Shown here: positions 16,139 through 26,000 of the stretch, in pieces
Layout: each line of letters begins with the position of its first letter
Numbering within the stretch: position 1 is the stretch's first letter
Origin: Bacillota bacterium
GTDB lineage: Bacteria; Bacillota; Clostridia; Christensenellales; Borkfalkiaceae
NCBI GenBank assembly: GCA_019423125.1
Contig: JAHZBZ010000001.1
Span: 84,406 to 148,405, forward strand
Reading direction: 5' to 3'
Length of the DNA stretch: 64,000 nt
Notes under the pieces: model-generated
Database searches by the model: none
The model's input: the letters and a program-made list of their open reading frames with translations, nothing else
Told to the model about the DNA's origin: nothing
Made by a program: the position numbers and the translations under genes

Positions 16139-17404
16139 CTACAAGGCGTAATTTACTTTTTCCGCTTCTCTTAGTTGAAACTCCTCGGAATAGTGCGTGT
16201 AAACGGTGGAAGTGATCGTACCCGTCAGGGAATGCCCCACCCAGATGCTCACGACTTCGCCGGCCACGCCGCACTCTTTGCAGCGGCTGACATATGTATG
16301 GCGCAGTTCGTGAACATGGTGATCGGGCAGTACCCGTTTGATGGTCGATGCGATCGTCCGCGTGTTGGTGGTGCGCGCCTTTTCAAAGTCGATGAGCGGC
16401 AGAACTTTCCGCGCCATCGGCGTAAAGGGCGCCCGCCGCAAAACGACGTCCTGCCCCAGCCGCTCTTTGCTCGTTTCGATCTCCAGCCACTTGCCGTCTT
16501 TGACGCGCATGGTCGCAAGTTCGCTCTGCCGCATTCCGAAGTAAAGGAGCGCTAAAATCGCGTCCGTAGCGGCGTTATCCGCATTCTCGCGGCAGTAACG
16601 CACCAGCTTCGCCTCTTCCTCGTAGGTGAGCGCACTGCCCTTCTTGGTCTGATAGCGGGGCAATACGACCTTCGCCATCGGGGAGGGGATCTTGTAATCG
16701 TCCGCCGCCACGTCGAAGATACAGCGCAGAAGGTCTGCAAGTTTTTCCGCCGTGCGGTGCTTGCCCTCTTTGACAAAGCCGAGAAGATACGATTGCAGTT
16801 TGTCGCGGTCAATCTGCGAGAGGGAGTATTGCCCGAACGCGGGGATCAGGTTTTTGCGGCAGAGCCTGTCGTACTCTTTGAATGTCGAAGGCTTTACGAG
16901 CGCTTCCTTCACTTCCAGCCATTGCAGGGTGAACTCGCCGAAGTTTGCGGCTGCAGGATCTTTGATCGCCGCGGGCACTGGTTCTTCCTCTTTGTGCAGT
17001 GCGCGGATAAATTTTTCTTTCAGCGCAGCGAAGTCCCGCGCGGATACTTCGATGTGCAGGTCTTTCCTGCGCACGCGCGCCTCGTACACGCCGTCTTTTC
17101 TGAGACGATAGGGAACGATGATATCTTCGTGCGCAAAAATTTTACGGTATTTCATTGGCATCTTTTTCATCTCCTGTTTTGTGAATCGGATGCCTGTCTT
17201 TTGCCTGCCCCGCGGCTGCGGGGCTTTTTCTTCTTCTCCCTTGATTTCATTCGGCTTGGCATTCAGAAGCGAGGTGAATACCTGCTTGGTAAAGGTCTCG
17301 GCGGCAAGCTGTAAAACGTCTGCCGTTGCCGAACCCCGCTGTTCTTCGCTCACGTTCGCCGTGCCGATCACTCGTAAAATGTTGCCGATTTGTTCTTCTG
17401 TCAT
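16139..17404 (-). CDS. Tyrosine recombinase / integrase of island 2
   Basis: A 421-residue integrase. ATG at 17404 follows AAGGAGG. Arm-binding region ~80-140, core-binding domain ~165-250, catalytic domain to the end. Catalytic residues: Arg in YFGMRQSEL (~R290), HELRHTY (H365/R368), VGHS (H391), nucleophile Y402 in VYTHYS. It closely resembles the island 1 integrase and has the same position and orientation relative to a tRNA-Gln att copy (150 bp away), so it very likely uses the same target. It is transcribed toward the att site and the hairpin at 15995. Confidence 0.9.
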   Translation of the reverse strand: MTEEQIGNILRVIGTANVSEEQRGSATADVLQLAAETFTKQVFTSLLNAKPNEIKGEEEKAPQPRGRQKTGIRFTKQEMKKMPMKYRKIFAHEDIIVPYRLRKDGVYEARVRRKDLHIEVSARDFAALKEKFIRALHKEEEPVPAAIKDPAAANFGEFTLQWLEVKEALVKPSTFKEYDRLCRKNLIPAFGQYSLSQIDRDKLQSYLLGFVKEGKHRTAEKLADLLRCIFDVAADDYKIPSPMAKVVLPRYQTKKGSALTYEEEAKLVRYCRENADNAATDAILALLYFGMRQSELATMRVKDGKWLEIETSKERLGQDVVLRRAPFTPMARKVLPLIDFEKARTTNTRTIASTIKRVLPDHHVHELRHTYVSRCKECGVAGEVVSIWVGHSLTGTITSTVYTHYSEEFQLREAEKVNYAL

Positions 17405-17520
17405 TTTCCTCCTTCGGTTGGTCTATCATCGGCTGAACGGGCCGATGAATTGGTTTGTATCCTACCATATTTCCCTGATAAATGCAATTGTTTTTTTAGA
17501 AATATTCAGTTGTAAAAAAG

Positions 17521-18813
17521 TTACTTTGTCCATGACGACGAATTGCCGCGAAAGGGCGCGTGCTTGCTTTCCTGGCGGCGCTTTGCTTCGTCCATTGCTT
17601 CTAACAGTTTGTCGGGAGCATGTTCCCGAATGGTTCGGTAAGTTTGAGCATCTTTTTTGAGAGACGCATTTTCCCGTTCCGCTTTTTGCAATTCCGAAAA
17701 AAGTCCCGTCTGATCTTTGATGCTGTATTCCAGCTCTTTTGCAAGCCTTGCGTTCTCCGCAACGAGCGCAGGGATTTGTTTTTTGTCGGTTTTTTTCCCG
17801 CTCGCTTTTGTAAATGCTTCCGCCGCGGCGGAAAGGGGAGCGATCTCTTTGCAAAGCTTTTCTTTCTGCGATGTAAGTTCGCGCGTCTCTTCTTCTGCTT
17901 TTGCACGTTGTTCTTCGGCGATCCGCTTTTCCCGTTCGGTGCCGTACAATTCGACTTCTACTGCGGTCAGACGATAACGCTTATCTTGCAACATCTTGTC
18001 CGCTTTTTCGATCTGTGCAGTTGCCTGTGTGAGAGCGGCGGCTTTTTCAGAAAGTTCTTTTTCTTGCTGTTGCTTTTGCCATTGATATTTGGTCGCGTGC
18101 TTTTTGCTGCTGCCGACTTCGCCGCGTTCCAGTCCGTAATAACAGGCGACCTGCTGATAAAATTCGTCTTGCAGATTTCCGAAAGAAGTTTGCGCTCCGC
18201 GCTGTTCCCAAAACTCCGAAGAACAGATCTTCGGCTGTTTGAGTCGCGTTCTCTCGTAAATGCTCTTGCCGTTCTTGTCCTTTGCCTGAACGGGGGAGCC
18301 TTTTTCGTTTCGGAGCACCTTGCCGTCCGTACCTTTGGCGTACACCTTTTTCCTTCCTTCATCGACGATGGGGAGATAGTACAGTTGCAAGTGCGGTGTG
18401 GTTTCGTCCAAATGCACGACCGCTGACAACACATTCCGATCCGTTCCGTGGTAACCGATCTGTCGTAAAACAAAAGCGTAACTGTCCGCAAAAAACTTTT
18501 GCAGTTCTCTCGGCAACGGTTCTCCGGGAACATAGCCGCGCTCTTCAAAGAATGTTTGGCCACTTGTGATGACGGCGCCTTCAAAGGCAACGGCCGTTTT
18601 TGTTTCCTTGAAAGTTGCACCAAAATTTTTCATCGTCTTTTTCCATTGCGCAATCAAACCGCCGTCCGATTTTTTGAAATAATAGTTGAGCGGCGTGCGC
18701 TCCTTGTCAATGTCCTCGTTCCGATGTCGCTTTGCGGTGCGCCCCGTCTCCGCTCCGATCTTTCCGAGGTCTCCTTTTGAAAATTTTTCGATTCGTAATA
18801 CCTGATAGCTCAT
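17521..18813 (-). CDS. MobV-family relaxase (Mob/Pre)
   Basis: Relaxase for plasmid-type mobilization. It nicks oriT and leads the strand into a host conjugation channel. The start at ATG 18813 is set by GAAAGGAG. The N-terminal MSYQVLRIEKF and the metal-binding motif H134-L-D-E-T-T-P-H141-L-Q are typical of MobV, except that the last motif histidine (usually PHxH) is glutamine. After residue ~245 comes a long coiled coil rich in Lys/Glu, as in Pre/Mob proteins, ending in GNSSSWTK. A matching oriT-like sequence lies ~65 bp upstream. The C-terminal coiled coil and SSW tail recur in the island 3 relaxase. Confidence 0.85.
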   Translation of the reverse strand: MSYQVLRIEKFSKGDLGKIGAETGRTAKRHRNEDIDKERTPLNYYFKKSDGGLIAQWKKTMKNFGATFKETKTAVAFEGAVITSGQTFFEERGYVPGEPLPRELQKFFADSYAFVLRQIGYHGTDRNVLSAVVHLDETTPHLQLYYLPIVDEGRKKVYAKGTDGKVLRNEKGSPVQAKDKNGKSIYERTRLKQPKICSSEFWEQRGAQTSFGNLQDEFYQQVACYYGLERGEVGSSKKHATKYQWQKQQQEKELSEKAAALTQATAQIEKADKMLQDKRYRLTAVEVELYGTEREKRIAEEQRAKAEEETRELTSQKEKLCKEIAPLSAAAEAFTKASGKKTDKKQIPALVAENARLAKELEYSIKDQTGLFSELQKAERENASLKKDAQTYRTIREHAPDKLLEAMDEAKRRQESKHAPFRGNSSSWTK

Positions 18814-18878
18814 TGATTTTTCTCCTTTCTTTTGATGTTTCCCTGCAAAGAAAAAGGCTGTGCGGCTTTGCTCGCATA

Positions 18879-18937
18879 GCCTTATCTCACTAAGATACAA
18901 CGCTTCGCTTATGTATCCCGTTCGCCCTTGCAGGGGG
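18879..18937 (-). other. Probable oriT of island 2 (MobV type)
   Basis: Read on the minus strand: CCCTGCAAGGGCGAAC, then an inverted repeat ATACA…TGTAT, then TAGTGAG with flanking CTTA/TAAG. MobV origins such as that of pMV158 have this plan: inverted repeat, then TAGTG at the nick. The block GTTCGCCCTTGCAGGG is identical in the oriT of island 3 (30039), and both lie directly upstream of a MobV gene. Confidence 0.6.
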
Positions 18938-18953
18938 CTTTTTTGTCGTTGGT

Positions 18954-19484
18954 TTACGGAAGGTTTCCGTCCTCTTTCCGAACAAACGGCTCTGCCTTTT
19001 CGATCGCACGATTCTTTTGCGGCGGTCTTTTGATCTTTTTCGGTCTGCCGCCTTTCGCACCGTTTTCCATGCGCTGTTTGCTTTCATCCAGCTTGCGTTT
19101 GCAGATCGAAAAATACTTGTACGCATCGGTTTCCGTTTTTTCGGGTTCTTTGCTTTCAAAGATATAGGCGCAGAGCATTTTGACAAACGCGCCGCCTTCT
19201 CCGTCGCTTAAATATGAAAAAGCCTTTTGATAAAAGGTCAAAAACGGAAAGTGTCTGTATCGCTTGTCCAATCCGCAACTCTTGCCTGTGGATTTGCGGT
19301 ATGTTTCAAGATCATCCGCAATGCTTTCCCAATACAGTTCAAATTCGGGGGTATCTTTCCCGTCGGTTTCCGTTTGCTTTCCTTCCAAACAATTGCAGAT
19401 TTTGCGGAAAAATTTGCCCGCCAGTTCGTCGCTCAATGCTTGAAGCGGCGTGTAATAAATGTCGTAAAAAGTAAATGGTTTCAT
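18954..19484 (-). CDS. DUF6291-like island protein
   Basis: A 176-residue protein. ATG 19484 behind AAGGAGGAAATT. It begins MKPFTFYDIYYTPLQALSDE and ends in a basic tail (GAKGGRPKKIKR). The gene at 30114 in island 3 aligns from its first residue (EEFNFYELFWNVL) and also ends in a basic KGGKSNAK stretch. Such proteins accompany mobilization genes in Clostridia islands and phages (DUF6291-type, assigned by general resemblance). The basic tail suggests nucleic-acid contact, but the role is unknown. It is followed by oriT and the relaxase gene on the same strand. Confidence 0.5.
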   Translation of the reverse strand: MKPFTFYDIYYTPLQALSDELAGKFFRKICNCLEGKQTETDGKDTPEFELYWESIADDLETYRKSTGKSCGLDKRYRHFPFLTFYQKAFSYLSDGEGGAFVKMLCAYIFESKEPEKTETDAYKYFSICKRKLDESKQRMENGAKGGRPKKIKRPPQKNRAIEKAEPFVRKEDGNLP

Positions 19485-19511
19485 AATTTCCTCCTTGTGT
19501 TTTTGTTGCGG

Positions 19512-19550
19512 TTATTTTACGGCTTTCCGCAAAAGCCTTCGCTCAATCAT
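19512..19550 (-). CDS. Possible 12-residue leader peptide
   Basis: ATG 19550 behind AAAGGAGAACGCCT opens a 12-codon frame (MIERRLLRKAVK) ending 27 bp before the DUF6291-like gene. A hairpin with a U-run lies just upstream on the same strand (19574-19601). A small, Arg/Leu-rich peptide in this position could take part in attenuation. Coding status is unproven. Confidence 0.35.
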   Translation of the reverse strand: MIERRLLRKAVK

Positions 19551-19573
19551 AGGCGTTCTCCTTTCGCGCATAC

Positions 19574-19601
19574 AAAAAAGCCCGCAGACCTTTCTGCGAG
19601 C
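19574..19601 (-). terminator. Hairpin with U-run in the leader of the island 2 mobilization genes
   Basis: On the minus strand GCTCGCAGA pairs with TCTGCGGGC (19580-19601) and is followed by six T. It would terminate minus-strand transcripts before the DUF6291-like gene, so it is either an attenuator or a boundary terminator. Confidence 0.55.
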
Positions 19602-19701
19602 TTTGCGCGTTTTTGGTTTCGGGATGTCCTCCCATATAAAAGCAACGGGAACACCTGTTTTATGCACACTTTCAAAAATTTCTTAAAAAATTTTTTATAT
19701 A

Positions 19702-19734
19702 TGACAATATCTGTCCAGTATTATATCTTATAAT
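19702..19734 (+). promoter_or_regulatory. Shared promoter-operator (copy 2), leaderless geometry
   Basis: TGACAATATCTGTCC (19702-19716), then TATAAT at 19729-19734, again 17 bases from the start of the TGTC half-site. The -10 box ends only 6 bases before the ATG at 19741, so a transcript would begin at or within a base or two of the start codon and lack a ribosome site. Confidence 0.65.
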
Positions 19735-19740
19735 GACAGT

Positions 19741-20949
19741 ATGGATATGACTGCATTTTGGTTAAATCATAAGAAAAAGCAAGCGGGAGAGGGAAGATAC
19801 TATTATTTTTATCCCTATACCCGATGCGAGATCGACGATACGCCGACGATCATCATTGACGGAAAGCAGTATGTCCGCATCGAGGTTTCCGAAGCGGAGT
19901 TCAAGGCTTTACGAAAACGGGACATTAAAGAGTATAACAGCGATCGTCGCGCACACAACAAGAAATGGACGACAGATATTCCGAGATTGGAAAACGAAGA
20001 CGGGGAAGAGATCGATTTTTGGACAGATCGCGCGGAGGACAAGAGAACGCACTATATTGACGATGATATCTGTGAGGAGATGGATCGCAGGGAGGCAGAA
20101 AAAGCTCTTCCTTCCATCGAACGGTATATTTACCGTGCTGATAGAGAGGGCTTTACGCAGAGCGAGATCGCAAGAGAATTGGACATCGATCAATCGACGG
20201 TTTCCCGTAAGCTGGACAGGCTGTATGATCGGATGAATGTCGTTCGGCTGTATGACGGCGAACGGACGAAAAAAGAACTTGCGTTTGAGATCGGCTGGGA
20301 AAGTTTCCTTCGGAACCGCTTTATGAAAAACGATGCGGATCTGTGGGCGGTCACATTTCAGATTTTGGTCGGAGAAAAATTTTTGTCGACGCTCCACAAG
20401 TGGTATTATTCTCCTCGGGAGCTCTTGCGTTACAGCATTCGCTTTCTGATGATCGGTGGAAAAGAGACGAGAGAAGAGCTGCTCGCGCAGGTCTCCGATC
20501 CTGCCAAAGAGTTTTTTGATCAGCGATTCAAAGACGAACCGAAAGGAATGCAAATGCTTTGTCTGCGCGTGATCCTCGAACTGGAACGGCGTGTGCTGGT
20601 GATGCCTGAGCCCACGGGGAACGTTTTTCACGGGATGGAACGCGCCATCGAAAAACTTGCCCATCGCCGCAAGATGACGTATGACTTTTATCTGGACGAG
20701 ATATTAAGCCGAAAATACAGTCTGCACCGTATTCGTTGGGAATTTTCCTATGCACAGCGCATCGCCGCCAAAACAAGAAAAAAAGAAATACGCACCGCCA
20801 TGCAACAGGTGATCGCTTCTCTTGAACGGGATCAGAAAAAATTACAAAGAAACCTCTTGAATGCCATTCAAGCGCACATTGCCTCTTTGCCGCCGGAAAT
20901 CGCAGCAAAAATATATAAGAAAGCAAAAGAGAAAACATATAAGAATTGA
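19741..20949 (+). CDS. Sigma-70-region-4-like HTH regulator of island 2
   Basis: A 402-residue protein. Helix-turn-helix at about residues 138-160 (GFTQSEIARELDIDQSTVSRKL), otherwise charged and helical. It is the counterpart of the 378-residue gene at 4638 in island 1 and has the same type of promoter-operator, but it faces away from its mobilization genes. The N-terminus carries a YYYFYPYTRCE stretch comparable to YYYYGPDG in the island 1 protein. No ribosome site precedes the ATG and the -10 box is 6 bp upstream, so the mRNA may be leaderless. Likely a regulator of element transcription, inferred from context. Confidence 0.65.
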   Translation: MDMTAFWLNHKKKQAGEGRYYYFYPYTRCEIDDTPTIIIDGKQYVRIEVSEAEFKALRKRDIKEYNSDRRAHNKKWTTDIPRLENEDGEEIDFWTDRAEDKRTHYIDDDICEEMDRREAEKALPSIERYIYRADREGFTQSEIARELDIDQSTVSRKLDRLYDRMNVVRLYDGERTKKELAFEIGWESFLRNRFMKNDADLWAVTFQILVGEKFLSTLHKWYYSPRELLRYSIRFLMIGGKETREELLAQVSDPAKEFFDQRFKDEPKGMQMLCLRVILELERRVLVMPEPTGNVFHGMERAIEKLAHRRKMTYDFYLDEILSRKYSLHRIRWEFSYAQRIAAKTRKKEIRTAMQQVIASLERDQKKLQRNLLNAIQAHIASLPPEIAAKIYKKAKEKTYKN

Positions 20950-21034
20950 CTATTTTTACTGAAATATTGCATTCATGACCGAAGTCTGATATAATGAAAA
21001 TAACGCAAATATTTTGATATAGGAGAAATGAATT

Positions 21035-21487
21035 GTGTTAAAAGAAGGGACGCAAGCACCTGAATTCACTCTCGCAGATAAAGACGGAAAATCTGTTTCT
21101 CTTTCCGATTTTTTTGGCAAAAAAGTAGTTCTCTACTTCTACCCCAAAGACAATACGCCGGGATGTACACGCCAGGCCTGTGCCTTTGCGACAGCATACA
21201 GTGAATTTGAAAAGAAAAACGCGGTCGTCATAGGCATCAGCAAAGACAGCGTTTCTTCTCACCTCAAATTTACAGAAAAGTATAGTCTTCCTTTTGTCCT
21301 GCTATCCGATCCCGAATTGCAGGCGATTCAGACATACGGTGTCTGGCAGGAGAAAAAGCTGTATGGAAAGGCAAGTATGGGCGTCGTCCGCACAACATTC
21401 CTCATCGACGAGCAGGGAAAAATCGTCAAAATTATGCCCAAGGTCAAGCCGGATACAAATGCGGCTGATGTCCTAACATTGATTTAA
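21035..21487 (+). CDS. bcp: Thiol peroxidase, Bcp/PrxQ type
   Basis: A thioredoxin-dependent peroxiredoxin that reduces peroxides in the cytoplasm. At 150 residues it has the normal family length. The peroxidatic and resolving cysteines sit in the NTPGCTRQACAFA motif, five residues apart as in typical atypical-2-Cys PrxQ. TTFLIDEQGKI is the conserved C-terminal strand. It begins with GTG behind AGGAGAA. Independent housekeeping-like cargo in island 2. The gene is intact and may protect the host cell from oxidative stress. Confidence 0.95.
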   Translation: MLKEGTQAPEFTLADKDGKSVSLSDFFGKKVVLYFYPKDNTPGCTRQACAFATAYSEFEKKNAVVIGISKDSVSSHLKFTEKYSLPFVLLSDPELQAIQTYGVWQEKKLYGKASMGVVRTTFLIDEQGKIVKIMPKVKPDTNAADVLTLI

Positions 21488-21517
21488 CATAGATATTTAG
21501 GCAGAGGGAATTTAATT

Positions 21518-22246
21518 ATGATACCTTTCATTGTCATCGGAATTGTATTGGCGATCGGATTTGCTGTTTTTGCAGCTTACTTGCAAGCCCCTTCTGTTCG
21601 CGGAAAGAGAGGAGAAAAACGAGTCCGAACAGTCCTCGGCGAAACGCAAGAAGGCTTACGCTATGTATTCAATGATTATAAAATTGTAGACGAAGGTATG
21701 TCCTGCCAAATCGATCACATCCTGATCAACCCAAACGGTGTATTTGTTATAGAAACGAAAAATTATTCCGGTGACATATACGGCACGGACGAACAGCGAG
21801 AATGGACACAAGTTCTTGCCTACGGGAAAGTCAAAAATAAAATTTATAATCCCGTAAAACAAAACAACACGCATTTATATCGGCTGAGAAAAATTCTTTC
21901 CAAAGATTTTCCTCTTGTTTCCGTTGTTGTGTTTGTACAGAATAACACACAACATATCAATTCTAAAATTGCTATTCCCTTATACAGTCTTTACGATAAA
22001 ATTGAAACAAATAGCGGAATTACTTTATCTTCTGAGCAAATGCAAGAAGCTGCAAAACTATTACACGACGCGCAAGCAACTGAAATGACCAATGCGGAGC
22101 ACACAGAAAATATCCATGTAATGCGCGATAAAATCGCTCACAATATCTGTCCTCGTTGCGGAGGAAAGCTCGTTCTCCGTCAAGGAAAATACGGACAATT
22201 TTATGGGTGTGAAAATTATCCCAAATGTAAATTCATTAAAAAATAA
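21518..22246 (+). CDS. NERD nuclease-related protein with topoisomerase-type zinc ribbon
   Basis: A 242-residue protein. A membrane segment at residues ~1-25 is followed by a NERD domain (about 30-150) whose core reads QIDHILINPNGVFVIETKNYSG. The D…ExK arrangement is that of PD-(D/E)xK-like nucleases. The C-terminal CPRCGGKLVLRQGKYGQFYGCENYP is a topoisomerase I type zinc ribbon. Such proteins are thought to process DNA or RNA near the membrane, and their biological role is poorly known. It lies 30 bp after bcp and may share a transcript. Confidence 0.85.
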   Translation: MIPFIVIGIVLAIGFAVFAAYLQAPSVRGKRGEKRVRTVLGETQEGLRYVFNDYKIVDEGMSCQIDHILINPNGVFVIETKNYSGDIYGTDEQREWTQVLAYGKVKNKIYNPVKQNNTHLYRLRKILSKDFPLVSVVVFVQNNTQHINSKIAIPLYSLYDKIETNSGITLSSEQMQEAAKLLHDAQATEMTNAEHTENIHVMRDKIAHNICPRCGGKLVLRQGKYGQFYGCENYPKCKFIKK

Positions 22247-22310
22247 ATTTAAAACAGATATTACCGAAGAATTGCGGTTATTAAAGTAGCATTTTAGAAA
22301 GGAGTATTTT

Positions 22311-22925
22311 ATGGGATGTAAAAAATGTCCGGCGTGTAATATAAACTGGATTTTAGATGATGCAGAGGTTTGTGAAGTTTGTCGCGGAAAAAAGGGACAA
22401 GCAAATCAAAATTATTTTTCAAAACCGGAAGTAAAGCATCAAGGCCGCAATATATTTTGGGTATTTCAAGGAAAAGGATTTTTAAAAGAGCTTAGCCAAG
22501 CCTATCTCTGGGCCCCCTGTAAGGATGCAGGCGGAAAAGCTCCGTTTCACTGGGCAATGCTCAAAAATGTGAATAAGAGAGATATCATTTTCCATGGTAT
22601 TGCACAATGCACTTTTGCTGTTGGTATTGCCATTTCTGAATACTTTGAGAGTAAAATTAAAGATGGAAAGACAGAAGGATACCAAGTAAACTGTAAATCC
22701 TTCACAATTAAAAATCCGCTGATGACAACGAATTATACAAAAAAAATTATTGACTATTGCTCGAAATATAAATACCAACCATTTGATAAAAATGGTAAAG
22801 GTAGACAAGGATATTTGTTTGATTTGAATGATCAGTTAGCCGGTATCTTTGCTCGTGATATTTGTAAAAATAATCCCGAATTATTAAATCAAATACCCGA
22901 ATTTTCTGAATTATTAACATTATAA
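22311..22925 (+). CDS. EVE/PUA-like domain protein with zinc finger
   Basis: A 204-residue protein. ATG follows GAAAGGAGTATTTT. An N-terminal CPAC…CEVC zinc-binding pair (residues ~6-30) is followed by a domain reading FWVFQGKGF…LWAPCKDAGGKAPFHWAMLKNV…DIIFHG…AVGIA. This is the pattern of the EVE-like domains found at the N-termini of HNH/McrB-type restriction enzymes, which recognise modified bases. No nuclease domain is present here, so it may be a reader that works with a partner. It precedes a large helicase gene and sits in a defence-like cargo cluster. Assigned by pattern recognition. Confidence 0.6.
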   Translation: MGCKKCPACNINWILDDAEVCEVCRGKKGQANQNYFSKPEVKHQGRNIFWVFQGKGFLKELSQAYLWAPCKDAGGKAPFHWAMLKNVNKRDIIFHGIAQCTFAVGIAISEYFESKIKDGKTEGYQVNCKSFTIKNPLMTTNYTKKIIDYCSKYKYQPFDKNGKGRQGYLFDLNDQLAGIFARDICKNNPELLNQIPEFSELLTL

Positions 22926-23006
22926 TTATTAGCTTATTTTTTAATTTTACTTTTGAGGGCGCATATCATGTTAAAACAAGGCCTTTACGAGCAACTCATT
23001 AACTGA

Positions 23007-26000
23007 ATGATCAGTGCGGAGATCAAAGACGCCGAAGAGCGGGGAATGTACGTTGACGCGGCGCCTGTCGATACGGGGGAAGCCTCCAAAGTACTCTCGC
23101 AATATCTTTCCGAGGTCATTGAAAAGGGGCTGGACAACGTCCGCGACAATGGCGGAAGTCTTGCCGATCAGATTGCACTCGTCAATAAACTTGTGGACGC
23201 GGTCAAAACAGAGACCCGCGAAGATTCGTTTGAGGATTTGTCCGTAGAGCAGAGAGCCGAGCAACTGTTGGCGCTGTTCGATAAAAAGGACAGCATTTTG
23301 GCTGTCGACGAAAAGGCGCAGATCGTGCGCCCCGTCACTTCCCTTGCGCACAGTTCGCTCTTTACGGGCGCCGTGCGTGAACCGCAACTGGGAAGCGAAC
23401 TCAAAAAAGAGATCGCCTCGTGCGACCGTATCGACATGCTGGTCTCCTTCATCAAGTGGAGCGGATTGCGGCAGATCCTTGAAGATTTGAAAGCCTTTGT
23501 ACAGCGCGGGGGCACGCTGCGCATTATCACGACGTCGTACATGGGCGCGACCGATCTGAAGGCGATTGAAGAACTTTCCAAACTGCCGAATACGACCATC
23601 AAAGTCAGCTACGATACGAAGCGTACGCGCCTACATGCCAAAACGTACGTATTTTACCGCAATACGGGCTTTACAACGGCATATATTGGCTCATCCAATC
23701 TCTCTAATGCGGCGATGACTTCGGGACTGGAATGGAACCTGAAAATCACGCAAAAAGATCAGCCCGAAACACTGCAAAAAATTGCCGCAACCTTTGAGAG
23801 TTACTGGAATTTGCGTGATTTTGAAACGTATGACCCCGCGCAAAAAGAACGATTGGCGCATGCTTTGAAAGCGGAAAAATACTTTGAGGGACCCAATACG
23901 GCGTATACCTTCGACATCTTGCCGTATTCTTATCAGCAGGAAATTTTGGACAAGTTAGAGGCGGAGCGAAGCGTGCGCGGAAATTTTCGCAATCTTGTTG
24001 TCGCCGCCACGGGCACGGGCAAGACGGTCATCTCTGCTTTCGATTACAAGCGTTTTTGCAGGGAAAACCCGAAAAGCCCTTGCCGCCTGTTGTTTGTCGC
24101 GCATCGGGAAGAGATCTTAAAGCAGAGCCTGTACACCTTCCGCGGCGTGCTCAAAAACGCAAATTTCGGCGAGATGTTTGTGGGGAATTATAAACCCGAA
24201 AGCATCGAGCATCTGTTTATCTCCATTCAGACATTCAACTCGCAAGATTTTACAGAAAAAACGAGTCCTGATTTTTACGATTATATCATTGTGGATGAGT
24301 TCCATCATGCTGCTGCTCCGACGTACCAAAAATTACTGACTTATTACAAGCCGAAAATCTTGTTGGGACTGACCGCAACGCCCGAGCGCATGGACGGAAA
24401 GAACATTCTACAGTATTTCGGAAACCGCATCGCGGCGGAAATTCGCCTGCCCGAGGCAATTGACCGCAAACTTTTATCTCCTTTTCAGTATTTCGGAGTG
24501 ACGGATGTCATCGATCTGAACGATCTGAAATGGAGCCGCGGCGGGTACGATAAGGGAGATCTGGAACGCGTTTATACATTCAGCGGCATTGTTGCCAATC
24601 GTCGCGCCGATATGATCATCCAGGCGATCCTGCGCTACGTTACCGACATCCACGAAGTCAAAGGCCTCGGATTCTGCGTTTCCGTCGAACATGCTAGGTT
24701 TATGGCAAGGTATTTCAACGAACGCAATATTCCTTCCATCTCTTTGGACGGAAATTCACCCGATGAAGAGAGAAACACCGCCAAGCAGAGACTGGTAAAA
24801 GGCGAAATTCGCTTTATTTTTGTCGTCGATCTTTACAACGAAGGCGTGGACATCCCCGAAGTGAATACTGTTTTGTTCCTCCGCCCTACGGAATCGCTGA
24901 CAGTGTTTCTGCAACAACTGGGGCGCGGATTGCGACTTGCGGAAGGCAAGGAATGCCTGACGGTTTTAGATTTTATCGGGCAGGCGAACAAGCGCTACAA
25001 TTTTGAGGATAAGTTTGCCGCGCTCCTGTCCGATCCTTCCCGCGGCGTATTGCGGGAGATAAAGGAAGGGTTTATCTCTGTGCCGAAAGGCTGCTACATT
25101 CTCCTTGAAAAGAAGGCAAAGCAGTACATTTATGATAATATCCGTGCCTCTTTTGGGGCACGCGCGGGACTCGTTTCGCGCATTGCCAATTTTACGGAAG
25201 ATACGGGAAAAGAGCTGACGCTTTTCAATTTTCTGGAACATTTACACATGGATATTCGCGCATTGTATGCGTGTGACAGTTTTTCCCGGCTGTGCGTACA
25301 GGCGGGCGTTCGTGAAGATTTTACAGAGCCGTTGGAAGAGACCATGCGCAAGGCTTTTTCTCGGTTTGCCACTGTCAATTCCCGCAGGTTGATCGCTTTC
25401 TGGATGGAAATGCTGACGCGGCCGCGTTTCTCCTTGACGGAAGGAGAGAAGCGCATGTTGCAGATGTTTCAGTTCACCGTCTGGCAAAAGTCTTTTGAAG
25501 AGTGCGGATTTGCAAGTCTTTTGGACGGTATAGCGGAGGTTCGTAAAAATCCCACGCTCTGTGCGGAGTTGTTGAAACTGTTGCAATACAATTTTGAGCG
25601 CATTGACTTTATCGATGAACGTGTCGACCTCGGGTTTGATTGTCCGCTCGATCTGCATTGCAACTATACGCGCGACCAGATATTGGTTGCCTTGGATTTT
25701 TTGAAGCCATCCACCGTGCGCGAAGGGGTCAAGTATCTGCCCGATCAGAAAATTGACATCGCCTTTGTCACGCTCAATAAATCGGACAAGGATTATTCTC
25801 CGTCGACAATGTATCAGGACTATTCTGTCGGGGAAGAGTTTTTTCATTGGCAGAGCCAAAGCACAACGTCAGACAATTCCCCCACAGGGCAAAGATACAT
25901 CCACCACAGAGAGAAAGGAACGCTTTTCTTGCTGTTTGTGCGTGAAAACAAGACGGACCGCATCAGCGGTAGCGCAGGGGCGTACACATTTTTAGGTAAA

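Noticed and set aside
15903..16274. Minus-strand frame containing AGVAGFEPTNDGVRG
   Set aside because: This peptide is the reverse translation of the tRNA-Gln 3' end. The same artefact appears at 28353-28640. Not a protein.
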